A stretch of 16,615 nucleotides of DNA from Syntrophomonadaceae bacterium (GCA_007127255.1 SKZS01000120.1:1-16615), one strand, 5' to 3'; numbered from the stretch's first letter, positions 7,392 to 13,362 are shown. Numbers and translations: made by a program. Notes: a model not told the origin generated them from the letters alone.

Positions 7392-8510
7392 TTAATCAGA
7401 ACCTAAAACCATATGCATCTGCATAAAACGCATCATGTCGGTTCGGCTCAGCAAGCCGACCAGGTCGCCGTTTTTCATAACCAGGGCCCGCCCTGTGTTT
7501 TCAGTCGCCATTCGCATCATTACTTCAGCGGCATCGGTGTCAGGTTTGAGGACCATTGTCTCTTTAAGCGGCGTTAATATTTGAGATACCCTGGTTTCAG
7601 CCCATTTTTCGCGGGGAATATCTTTCATATTTTGTAGGGATACAATTCCATGAGTGGTGGAGCCATAAACCACAGGAAAAGCGCCGTATTTATAATGCAG
7701 AAAAGCATCGGCCAGTTCATCTAAAGTGGCATCGGGGGATATCGTTTGCAGCTCTTTGCTCATCAATTCAGAAACCTTCATGCCGGCAAATGTTTCCTTG
7801 AAAACCAGTTGTGAGTAACTTGACTGTCCGGCCTGGTATATCATCCAGCCGATAAAAATTAACCAGAGGCCAAGGATGTTGCCCTGGAAAAAAATCATGG
7901 CAAAGCCCAGGGCCATGATCAAAAATGAGAGGAAGCTGCCGAAACCGACAGAGATGCGTGTTGCTGTAAGCATATTCTTGCTAAAGTACCAGACTACTGA
8001 GCGAAACAGGCGCCCGCCATCTAATGGAAAAGCAGGAACCATATTAAATACGGCCATAATCAGGTTAACCCGGGCTACAAACAAGATTGACTCACTGATT
8101 AACAGGCCGGGAGACAACATCAGGTAGTATATAGCGCCAGTTAATACCGCAATAAGCAGGCTGGTTATGGGGCCGGCTGCGGTAACCTTAAATTCAGTTG
8201 ACGGATTATTAGGTTCTGATTCCATTTGGGCTACTCCACCAAAAATAAAGAGGGTAATTTTTTTAATGGGGATACCCTCTTTCAAGGCAACCAGAGAGTG
8301 ACCAAATTCATGGGTTAAAACTGAGGCAAAAACGATTAAAGTTGTAATAATAGCGGCAGCCCAGTAAACCATGTTACTGTACCCTTCTACAATCTCAGGA
8401 AAATAACCCTGGGCCAAAGAAATGCTCAATAGGAAGAAGATTAATAACCAGCTAATATGTATCTCTACGGGAATACCTTTTATTACTGCCAGGCGAAGTG
8501 AACTGTTCAT
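7392..8510 (-). CDS. Site-2-type M50 zinc metalloprotease with C-terminal CBS pair
   Basis: Intramembrane metalloprotease of 372 residues, of the M50 class with a C-terminal CBS-domain pair (SpoIVFB-like topology). Zinc ligands are in HEFGH (67-71), and the third ligand, Asp164, is in the FPLDGGR motif, preceded by the conserved Asn156. About five to six membrane helices span residues 15-225. The CBS pair occupies roughly 245-366 and in this family may sense a nucleotide. It probably cleaves a membrane-anchored regulator, but no sigma or anti-sigma gene is adjacent, so the target is unknown. GAGGAGG is 11 bases upstream of the ATG. A minus-strand TATACT (8540-8545) could be its -10 element. 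Confidence 0.9.
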   Translation of the reverse strand: MNSSLRLAVIKGIPVEIHISWLLIFFLLSISLAQGYFPEIVEGYSNMVYWAAAIITTLIVFASVLTHEFGHSLVALKEGIPIKKITLFIFGGVAQMESEPNNPSTEFKVTAAGPITSLLIAVLTGAIYYLMLSPGLLISESILFVARVNLIMAVFNMVPAFPLDGGRLFRSVVWYFSKNMLTATRISVGFGSFLSFLIMALGFAMIFFQGNILGLWLIFIGWMIYQAGQSSYSQLVFKETFAGMKVSELMSKELQTISPDATLDELADAFLHYKYGAFPVVYGSTTHGIVSLQNMKDIPREKWAETRVSQILTPLKETMVLKPDTDAAEVMMRMATENTGRALVMKNGDLVGLLSRTDMMRFMQMHMVLGSD

Positions 8511-8539
8511 TAAGAAAAAAGCCTCCTCGGCATATTTTT

Positions 8540-8547
8540 AGTATAAT
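8540..8547. promoter_or_regulatory. Overlapping -10 elements on both strands
   Basis: The sequence AGTATAAT reads as TATAAT on the plus strand (8542-8547) and as TATACT on the minus strand (8540-8545). The minus reading would serve the M50 protease gene; the plus reading would start an RNA near 8554 that enters the structured region at 8582-8741. Neither has a good -35 match at normal spacing, so support is limited to the -10 boxes. Confidence 0.35.
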
Positions 8548-8581
8548 AAGAGAAAAAGATGCATTTTAGAGCACGCTATCA

Positions 8582-8741
8582 CTACAGCGGAACTTTTGTT
8601 ATAAAACTGAGTCTGCTAAGCCACTGGGACGGTTCCATCGGCTTCGGTATTAGAAGTTAGAAATCAGCAGTCAGAAGCCAGATTATTGAGGCGCTCGGAT
8701 AATCCCCATGGCGCCGCTTATTCAGTAATCTTTCGCTGTAG
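8582..8741 (+). ncRNA. Candidate structured RNA or leader, multibranch fold
   Basis: I do not recognise this as a named family. Outer stem: 8582-8592 pairs with 8731-8741 over 11 bp with one G-U. Inside, 8613-8617 pairs with 8666-8670 (CTGCT/AGCAG) and encloses a hairpin made of 8618-8622 with 8640-8644 and 8625-8629 with 8633-8637. A third hairpin pairs 8681-8689 with 8722-8730 (nine pairs, one G-U) and continues as 8690-8694 with 8711-8715; it abuts the outer stem with no gap. Three wobble pairs are G-U on the plus strand and would be A-C mismatches on the minus strand, which favours a plus-strand RNA. A plus-strand TATAAT lies 35 bases upstream. The next gene starts at 8834, so this would be a long structured 5' leader or a separate small RNA. 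A decayed repeat element is the main alternative. Confidence 0.4.
8650..8684. repeat. Five tandem degenerate heptamers
   Basis: Five consecutive 7-base units read TTAGAAG, TTAGAAA, TCAGCAG, TCAGAAG, CCAGATT, with consensus TYAGAAG. No unit is interrupted. The tract sits between two hairpins of the structured region, and its third unit contributes one arm (AGCAG) of a stem. I have the impression that similar short heptad tracts recur between genes in other Firmicutes, but I cannot verify this here. Confidence 0.6.
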
Positions 8742-8751
8742 CACTAGATAC

Positions 8752-8833
8752 CTGCTAATAATTATATTTGATATAGCAGCTTTAATTCCTGCAGAAATAT
8801 TTCTATTTCCAAAAGGTGGTGAATTGAGTAGTA
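8752..8833 (+). other. AT-rich leader with two small inverted repeats before 8834 gene
   Basis: CTGCTA at 8752-8757 pairs with TAGCAG at 8774-8779 (extendable with one bulge), followed by a T-containing tract. A 12-base perfect palindrome, AGAAATATTTCT, occupies 8793-8804. AAGGTGG (8813-8819) is the only plausible ribosome binding site for the ATG at 8834, but it is 14 bases away, so initiation may be weak or structure-dependent. No -35/-10 pair was found in this stretch. Confidence 0.4.
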
Positions 8834-9265
8834 ATGACATCGCGCAACCTGGCAATATTTATAGCGGCAGATCTAATAATATTGCTTTCAGTGCTGCTCT
8901 TCCTCAGCTATCATGGGATGAGCCATTTAATGCTGCTGGTAATGGGTTTGGCCTTTCTCTTGTTAACTCTCTATGATTTGAATACGGGCAAACTTTCGGC
9001 ATTTTTTTCCGAATTTCTTGGCTTAGCAGATTCCGCCGAAGTTGACAAGTTTAAATGGATTCCTGTCCTGCTGTCTTCCGTGCTTTTAATTTTAAGTGTA
9101 CCTGTTTTCATGGAACATGGCTTGATTAACAGCGATCAGCGCTGGGCCATGCAGCATGGGTACTTTCTACGCCTGGCCATCCCGGCTGTAATCGGCGGAG
9201 CAGCTGTTATTGTCGTTGCTGTTTGGACAGTTGTCGCCGGCAGCAAAGAAAAAAACAACCAATAA
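8834..9265 (+). CDS. Unrecognised four-helix membrane protein
   Basis: Predicted integral membrane protein of 143 residues that I do not recognise. Four hydrophobic segments lie at about 6-26, 30-49, 75-93 and 111-135. A more polar loop, about 50-74, contains SAFFSEFLGLADSAEVDKFK. The C-terminal tail is charged (GSKEKNNQ). No signal-peptide cleavage site or metal-binding motif is evident. The ATG is the first start after an in-frame TGA at 8825-8827; the ribosome binding site AAGGTGG is 14 bases upstream, farther than usual. Upstream lies the structured 8582-8741 region, which could control it. The stop codon falls inside the palindrome at 9261-9299. Confidence 0.65.
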   Translation: MTSRNLAIFIAADLIILLSVLLFLSYHGMSHLMLLVMGLAFLLLTLYDLNTGKLSAFFSEFLGLADSAEVDKFKWIPVLLSSVLLILSVPVFMEHGLINSDQRWAMQHGYFLRLAIPAVIGGAAVIVVAVWTVVAGSKEKNNQ

Positions 9266-9299
9266 GTTAAAAAGGTGTCTGACACCTTATTAACTTATT
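9261..9299. terminator. 39-base palindrome between convergent genes
   Basis: Arms 9261-9279 and 9281-9299 are complementary at 18 of 19 positions (only 9271/9289, A opposite A, fails), around a single central T at 9280. The core reads GGTGTCTGACACC. On the minus strand the core hairpin is followed by TTTTT, as expected for an intrinsic terminator of queG. On the plus strand the tail is TTATTAACTTATT, a weaker terminator for the 8834 gene. The symmetry extends well past what termination needs, so it might instead be a dispersed REP-like element that also terminates transcription. Confidence 0.65.
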
Positions 9300-9317
9300 G
9301 ACGTGGCGTCGAAAATA

Positions 9318-10442
9318 TTAAGTGTGCCCGGCCAGGGCTAGCCTTGCTTCTTTTTTCACTTCCTCATTGGGGTCATTCAGGCAGGATTTTTGCAGGGCAA
9401 ATTTTGACTTTACCCCTCCAAGTTGTCCTACAGCCCAGGCAGTATGCTGCCTGATCAGCGGGCGGGGATCATTTTCAAGGAGGCGGGTTAGAATCTTTAC
9501 TGCTTCCGGGTTTCCGCTGTTGCCAAGGGCGATAACCGCATTGCGCTGCAGGATGGTTTTGCCCCGCCATCCGGCTGAGGTCAAACCGATGGAGAGTTCA
9601 TATTCTTTGCGAGTGATCTGCAGCAGTGGGATCAAATAAGGCTCAGACGGGAAGAAATGAAAGGCCATTTCTGGATAAGGGGAGCTTTCCACTGATTGGT
9701 TATGCGGGCATACTTCCTGGCATATGTCGCAGCCATAAAGATGCCTGCCCATAAGGGGACGCAGTTCAATTGGCAGTATTCCTGAAGCCTGGGTTAGATA
9801 AGACAAACAGCGGTAAGGATTAATTATAAACGGTTCGGTTAATGCCCCTGTAGGGCAAGCCCTGCGGCATTCCCCACAACGATTGCATGGCTTCTCTGTA
9901 TTCTGTTCCGTGGCGATTTCCTGGTCGATTAGGATTGTGCCGAGAGCCGTGTAGGAACCGTAACGGGGGTTAATTAGCGTGCAATTTTCTCCGATGAGGC
10001 CTAGCCCGGAATTACAGGCCAACTCTCGCTCAAGCAAAGGGCTTCTGTCAGACAGGATTCTGAAATTAATATTAGATTTGCCTTTATTTTTGATGGCGGT
10101 CACTATCTTTCCCGCCTTCTCTTCAACCACCTGGTGATAGTCAATCGCCCTGGCACAGCGGGCAACCTTTCCGCGCAGTTCATCGGCAGGCATTAAGACA
10201 TGGCCTTCCGGGGGCGTATAGGGTATAGCCAGGGTAATTATGCCACGGCAATTGCTTAAAAGATGCTGTGGAGAGAGTCTCGCGGCGGGTTCTTTTTCCT
10301 CGAAAGGGGTAACCCGGCCTTCTTGGAAGCGGCGCTGCAGTCTTGTTTCCATATATAAAAGTGGTTCGGCGTTGGTTATACCGACCTGGGTTACACCAAC
10401 TGATCCGGCGATCTCTTTTAAGTTTTCGTTGCTGATCAACAT
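9318..10442 (-). CDS. queG: Epoxyqueuosine reductase QueG
   Basis: Cobalamin- and iron-sulfur-dependent enzyme for the last step of tRNA queuosine synthesis, reducing epoxyqueuosine in anticodons. From the chosen start it has 374 residues, near the family norm. Signature parts are ARAIDYHQVV (97-106), SDRSPLLER (131-139) with the expected catalytic Asp132, and two ferredoxin-like [4Fe-4S] sites: CNRCGECRRACP (186-197), plus Cys212 and CDICQEVCP (238-246). The C-terminal part, from about 300, reads as HEAT-like repeats (NPEAVKILTRLLENDPRPLI). The frame is open to 10532, but a minus-strand TATAAT at 10536-10541 would start the transcript near that ATG, while the ATG at 10442 has AAAGGA nine bases upstream. 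No other queuosine gene is in the window. Confidence 0.92.
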   Translation of the reverse strand: MLISNENLKEIAGSVGVTQVGITNAEPLLYMETRLQRRFQEGRVTPFEEKEPAARLSPQHLLSNCRGIITLAIPYTPPEGHVLMPADELRGKVARCARAIDYHQVVEEKAGKIVTAIKNKGKSNINFRILSDRSPLLERELACNSGLGLIGENCTLINPRYGSYTALGTILIDQEIATEQNTEKPCNRCGECRRACPTGALTEPFIINPYRCLSYLTQASGILPIELRPLMGRHLYGCDICQEVCPHNQSVESSPYPEMAFHFFPSEPYLIPLLQITRKEYELSIGLTSAGWRGKTILQRNAVIALGNSGNPEAVKILTRLLENDPRPLIRQHTAWAVGQLGGVKSKFALQKSCLNDPNEEVKKEARLALAGHT

Positions 10443-10445
10443 GAT

Positions 10446-10469
10446 CTGTAATCCTTTCTGTAATCCTTT
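10446..10469 (-). repeat. Perfect 12-base tandem duplication of the queG ribosome binding site
   Basis: CTGTAATCCTTT occurs twice back to back (10446-10457 and 10458-10469). On the minus strand this is AAAGGATTACAG repeated, so each copy carries an AAAGGA Shine-Dalgarno sequence. The proximal copy is nine bases from the queG ATG. If the longer frame were translated, the repeat would encode KGLQKGLQ. Confidence 0.8.
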
Positions 10470-10535
10470 TTTGATCTTAATCTGGTTTATCCGCTTAGTC
10501 AAACTGCCTGGCAGGATTATTCTATGATTCAATGA

Positions 10536-10541
10536 ATTATA
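10536..10541 (-). promoter_or_regulatory. -10 element for queG
   Basis: TATAAT read on the minus strand, placing a transcript start near 10529 and leaving a leader of about 90 bases before the ATG at 10442. No good -35 match is visible at 16-19 bases upstream. It is back to back with the plus-strand promoter at 10551-10579. Confidence 0.45.
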
Positions 10542-10550
10542 GAAGAGGCA

Positions 10551-10579
10551 TTTATATACGCAGACTTTTATTATATAAT
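10551..10579 (+). promoter_or_regulatory. Sigma-A-type promoter for DUF2007 and PAP2 genes
   Basis: TTTATA at 10551-10556 (four of six -35 matches), a 17-base spacer, and a perfect TATAAT at 10574-10579. The predicted start near 10586 leaves about 50 bases before the TTG at 10636. It should drive the two-gene unit 10636-11875. Confidence 0.55.
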
Positions 10580-10635
10580 GCTGAGGTAGTAATATTATTT
10601 CTTTTTACCTGTTAAATATAAAGGGGATATATAAC

Positions 10636-10884
10636 TTGGAAAGCAACTGGACTTTGCTGGTAGAAGCTAACGACGATGTGGAAGCTGATATTATTTGCGG
10701 CTTTTTGCAGGATAACGGCATCCCTACCCGAAAAGCTGACAGCAGCCCATACACGGGGGCGATGCGGGTGATTGGCGGTCTTGCTGTAGAGGTTGAAATA
10801 TATGTTCCCGAACCATTTTTAGAAGCGGCTAATGAACTATTGATAAGTTTCGAATCAAATAATGATACCATTGAGGAGGAATAA
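10636..10884 (+). CDS. DUF2007-type small protein
   Basis: Soluble protein of 82 residues, like the DUF2007 (putative signal-transducing) family: short proteins with a PII-like or ferredoxin-like fold. The pattern WTLLVEANDDVEADIICGFLQDNGIP, then a glycine-containing middle (AMRVIGGLAVEVEIYVPE), then an EAANELL helix, fits the family. The biochemical role of this family is not established. The start is TTG, supported by AAGGGG nine bases upstream; no ATG or GTG lies closer. The acidic tail (NNDTIEEE) overlaps the ribosome binding site of the next gene, and the gap to it is four bases, so the two are co-transcribed and probably coupled. Confidence 0.75.
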   Translation: MESNWTLLVEANDDVEADIICGFLQDNGIPTRKADSSPYTGAMRVIGGLAVEVEIYVPEPFLEAANELLISFESNNDTIEEE

Positions 10885-10888
10885 AACA

Positions 10889-11875
10889 ATGTTGCTTTCC
10901 CCTGTAAGAAAACCTTTTTTTTCTGAGGACCAGAGGCGCGAATCATTTTGGATAAAATTTTTACTGGGCGTGACATTTATTTCAGCAGCAATTCTTATTT
11001 TGGCCTGGCCTCTGACTCGCAGTGTAGAGCTAATTGCCTTTCTGCAGAATTTGCGGCTCGGCCCCGTGGAATATTTATTCAGGGCGATAACATTTCTTGG
11101 TGACGATGAGTTCTACATGATTTTTTTTAGCGTTTTAATCTGGTGTGTTAATAAATCCCTGGGGTTCTGGGGTGCGTTTGTTCTCCTTTCGTCAGCAACA
11201 GTCAGCAACCTGATTAAAGATATTACCCTCCTTGAGCGTCCGCCGATTGAAGGGGTTACTCATCCTGAGGGTAGTTATGCTTTCCCGAGCGGCCATACCC
11301 TGACGGCAGTAACCGTGTGGGGGTACCTGGGAGTACGTTTGAAAAATAAAAATTTCTGGATTTGGGTTTTTGCTGCAGTTATTCTTATTGCATTTTCTAG
11401 AATGGTGCTGGGCTATCATTTTTTAGGGGACATTCTGGGTGGTTTTGCTTTCGGAATACCATTCCTGCTGCTTTTCCTGTGGGTGGGCAACCTGCTTGCC
11501 GAAAAAGGGCTAATAGATAAATTTACCACTCCACTGCTGCTGGCCCTCTCCATTGCTGTCCCGGTTTTCCTGGTAGCAGTTTTGCCGGGCGCTGACCCTC
11601 CAAAAATTTTAGGCTACCTTGCCGGGGCTTCCTTTGGCTATATTATTGAAAAAGAAAAGCTTCGCATGACAGTAAAAAGCCCCATATATTTCCAGATATT
11701 TAAAGTCATTGCCGGCGTGGTAGTCTTATTCGGGATTATTGTCGGGTTAGGGGGGCTTCTCCCCTCGGATGTTACACCCCTTGGTTTTATCCGTTATGCG
11801 TTAGGCGGAGTCTGGGTTACCCTTGGTGCACCTTACCTTTTTACTTCTGTTGGGCTCTCCAGTCGGGAGTCGTAA
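10889..11875 (+). CDS. PAP2-family membrane phosphatase
   Basis: Membrane phosphatase of 328 residues of the PAP2 (type 2 phosphatidic acid phosphatase) superfamily, which dephosphorylates lipid phosphates such as phosphatidic acid or undecaprenyl pyrophosphate. The three motifs are intact: K(x6)RP at 110-118, PSGH at 133-136 and SR(x5)H(x3)D at 170-181. The catalytic domain takes up about the first 200 residues. The remaining 130 or so residues hold further hydrophobic segments (about 209-235 and 275-320), more than a minimal PAP2 protein has. The start is the ATG at 10889, eight bases after GAGGAGGA; an in-frame ATG at 10862 lies within the previous gene. The physiological lipid is not determinable. 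Confidence 0.88.
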   Translation: MLLSPVRKPFFSEDQRRESFWIKFLLGVTFISAAILILAWPLTRSVELIAFLQNLRLGPVEYLFRAITFLGDDEFYMIFFSVLIWCVNKSLGFWGAFVLLSSATVSNLIKDITLLERPPIEGVTHPEGSYAFPSGHTLTAVTVWGYLGVRLKNKNFWIWVFAAVILIAFSRMVLGYHFLGDILGGFAFGIPFLLLFLWVGNLLAEKGLIDKFTTPLLLALSIAVPVFLVAVLPGADPPKILGYLAGASFGYIIEKEKLRMTVKSPIYFQIFKVIAGVVVLFGIIVGLGGLLPSDVTPLGFIRYALGGVWVTLGAPYLFTSVGLSSRES

Positions 11876-11916
11876 AAAAGTAGCCGCAGCTTGTCGCAAT
11901 TATGTCCAAGATAGGC

Positions 11917-11922
11917 TATAAT
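11917..11922 (+). promoter_or_regulatory. -10 element upstream of the tat cluster
   Basis: A perfect TATAAT. The nearest -35-like hexamer, TTGTCG at 11891-11896, is 20 bases away, longer than ideal. The element is flanked by a 9-base perfect inverted repeat, AAAGTAGCC at 11877-11885 and GGCTACTTT at 11942-11950, which could be a regulator site or chance. It would start a transcript near 11929, 55 bases before the first tatA. Confidence 0.4.
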
Positions 11923-11983
11923 AATATACGGTTGGAGTAATGGCTACTTTGGTGTAAATGCTGTTATTACGGAGGTGAAGGGT

Positions 11984-12196
11984 ATGATCGGTAAAATTGG
12001 GCCATTGGAGATAATGCTGATTTTAGCAGTGGCCTTGATAATATTCGGTCCGGCCAAACTGCCCGAACTGGGCCGTTCGATCGGGAATGGATTGAAAGAA
12101 TTTCGCAAAGCAACAAAGGATTTGAAGGACAGCATTAAGTTTGATGAAAAAGACGGTATCAATTTAGATGAGAACGAGAGTGATAAGAACAGATAG
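11984..12196 (+). CDS. tatA: Sec-independent translocase protein TatA (first copy)
   Basis: Pore-forming subunit of the twin-arginine translocase, which exports folded proteins across the cytoplasmic membrane. The 70 residues comprise one N-terminal membrane helix (about 6-20), the FGPAKLPEL hinge (21-29), an amphipathic helix (about 30-53) and an acidic tail. Glu9 lies at the start of the helix, where TatB proteins and bifunctional TatA proteins often carry a polar or acidic residue. The start is the ATG at 11984, eight bases after GGAGG; a GTG at 11975 overlaps the ribosome binding site itself and is unlikely. It is first gene of the tatA-tatA-tatC-mobA-cofE-like series. Confidence 0.92.
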   Translation: MIGKIGPLEIMLILAVALIIFGPAKLPELGRSIGNGLKEFRKATKDLKDSIKFDEKDGINLDENESDKNR

Positions 12197-12203
12197 TTCA
12201 AAT

Positions 12204-12274
12204 ACCGGGTGATGGTTATGCTGCCTATGGCCCGGTTCCCGAAAGTTACCGAAATATTTATTATATGTTACAAT
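12204..12274 (+). promoter_or_regulatory. Inter-tatA region with weak hairpin and weak promoter
   Basis: The 127-base gap between the two tatA genes holds ACCGGG (12204-12209) pairing with CCCGGT (12231-12236) over a 21-base loop, with no T run after it. It also holds a possible promoter: TTACCG at 12246-12251, 17-base spacer, TACAAT at 12269-12274. Either could let the second tatA be expressed separately. Support is slight. Confidence 0.25.
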
Positions 12275-12323
12275 TAGCGGGTATACATAAAGCATCTTGA
12301 TTCTCTACTGAGGAGGATATGTT

Positions 12324-12512
12324 ATGTTTGGTAGAATTGGACCTACGGAGATTATCCTGATTTTAGCTTTAATCTTTTTACTATTTGGGGCCAAAAGGCT
12401 TCCAGAGCTGGCCAGGGCTGTTGGAAAAAGCGTGGTTGAGCTTAAAGATGGACTGAAGGGCAACTCCGGATCTGATGAATCAGCCACCCAAAACTCCGAT
12501 TCCGAAAAATAA
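12324..12512 (+). CDS. tatA: Sec-independent translocase protein TatA (second copy)
   Basis: Second TatA-type subunit, 62 residues, with the same architecture: membrane helix about 6-20, FGAKRLPEL hinge (21-29), amphipathic helix, and a short polar tail rich in serine and aspartate. It shares Glu9, the IGP(L/T)EI start and the Phe21-Gly22 pair with the first copy, so the two probably arose by duplication. No classic TatB, with a longer amphipathic region and a VLGPERLP-type hinge, is present, so one copy might fill that role. AGGAGG is seven bases before the ATG. The stop codon overlaps one arm of the competing hairpins before tatC. Confidence 0.92.
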   Translation: MFGRIGPTEIILILALIFLLFGAKRLPELARAVGKSVVELKDGLKGNSGSDESATQNSDSEK

Positions 12513-12583
12513 TGCCGCTGTTTTGACTGAATAGGGTTTAGATAACCCGTTGGGATTTAAACGGCATTGGGAATGCCGGGAGG
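12511..12583 (+). promoter_or_regulatory. Competing hairpins between tatA2 and tatC
   Basis: AATGCCG occurs at 12511-12517 and again at 12572-12578; its complement CGGCATT lies at 12562-12568. The complement can pair with the distant left copy or with the adjacent right copy (7 bp, GGG loop), not both. Between them are GGGTT/AACCC (12534-12538 with 12544-12548) and CCGTT/AACGG (12547-12551 with 12560-12564). The right-hand hairpin touches the tatC Shine-Dalgarno GGGAGG at 12578-12583, and the left copy begins within the tatA2 stop codon, so a ribosome terminating there would cover it. This resembles a translation-sensitive switch but is unproven. Confidence 0.4.
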
Positions 12584-12595
12584 TATTCAGTAGGG

Positions 12596-13327
12596 GTGAG
12601 TAAAAACAGAGACGGCACTATGCCCATACTTGAGCATCTTGCAGAGTTGCGACTGCGTCTGCTAATTTCAGCAGGCGCTTTGCTTGTAGCTGCTATTATC
12701 TGTTTTGCAAATGTTGAGTTAATCCGGGGTATTTTAACCCAGCCCCTTGATGAGCTTAAATTAATCTATCTATCTCCTCCAGAAGCTTTCATGGCTAACT
12801 TAAGATTGTCACTGATCAGTGGTTTGATCATATCGTCACCGGTGCTCACTTACCAGGTGCTGGCCTTTGCTTTTCCGGGTTTAACCAGGGGCGAAAAAAT
12901 ATTTTTGATCAGCGTTATTATTGGTTCAGCTTTCTTGTTCATCAGTGGGGTTGTTTTCGCTTATTATGTGGTATTTCCTTTTACACTGCGTTTTTTCTTG
13001 CAGTTTGCTTCAGCCGATTTGGAGCCCCTCTTTACAGTTAGTGAATATATTTCATTTTTCCTGTCTTTCAATTTTGCATTTGGTGCTGTTTTTCAACTGC
13101 CACTGGTTACCTGGGCCCTGGGGAAAATAGGGCTTCTCTCGACAGAGTTTCTGCGGCGGCACAGAAAGATTGCCCTTTTATTTATGCTCATTATGTCATC
13201 GATAATAACCCCGCCTGATATAATATCGCAGGTTATTATGGTTTTACCGCTCTTGTTTCTTTATGAAGTAGGAATTATCATGGTTATGATTAGTGAACGC
13301 AAGCGTTTACAGCTGCTTTCAGAGTAA
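12596..13327 (+). CDS. tatC: Sec-independent translocase protein TatC
   Basis: Receptor subunit of the twin-arginine translocase, a six-helix membrane protein that binds the RR signal peptide. It has 243 residues, a normal length. Conserved parts are the cytoplasmic N terminus PILEHLAELRLRL (10-22) with Glu17, the loop FPGLTRGEKIF (93-103) with Glu100, and SSIITPPDIISQ (201-212) with Asp208, each corresponding to a known functional acidic residue of TatC. The frame begins with GTG at 12596; GGGAGG lies 12 bases upstream. An ATG at 12620, just before PILEHL, is an alternative start with a poorer ribosome binding site, so the N terminus is uncertain by eight residues. Confidence 0.95.
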   Translation: MSKNRDGTMPILEHLAELRLRLLISAGALLVAAIICFANVELIRGILTQPLDELKLIYLSPPEAFMANLRLSLISGLIISSPVLTYQVLAFAFPGLTRGEKIFLISVIIGSAFLFISGVVFAYYVVFPFTLRFFLQFASADLEPLFTVSEYISFFLSFNFAFGAVFQLPLVTWALGKIGLLSTEFLRRHRKIALLFMLIMSSIITPPDIISQVIMVLPLLFLYEVGIIMVMISERKRLQLLSE

Positions 13328-13362
13328 ACTGCAGTTTTGGCTATTATTCAAGGGGTGGGTAT

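Noticed and set aside
8611..8690. Cobalamin riboswitch, suggested by GCCACTGG and AGCCAG-like strings
   Set aside because: The conserved B12-box (AGCCAGGAGACC) and the core elements of the family are missing, and the stem layout differs.
8686..8976. 96-residue plus-strand ORF with a TTG start
   Set aside because: It overlaps the better hydrophobic ORF at 8834, lacks a ribosome binding site, and lies partly in the structured region.
10443..10532. 30-residue N-terminal extension of queG
   Set aside because: A minus-strand TATAAT at 10536-10541 would start the transcript almost at that ATG, the extension has no ribosome binding site, and QueG proteins start near the 10442 ATG.
11975..11983. 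GTG start of the first tatA three codons upstream
   Set aside because: The GTG is part of the GGAGGTG ribosome binding site; the ATG at 11984 has ideal spacing.
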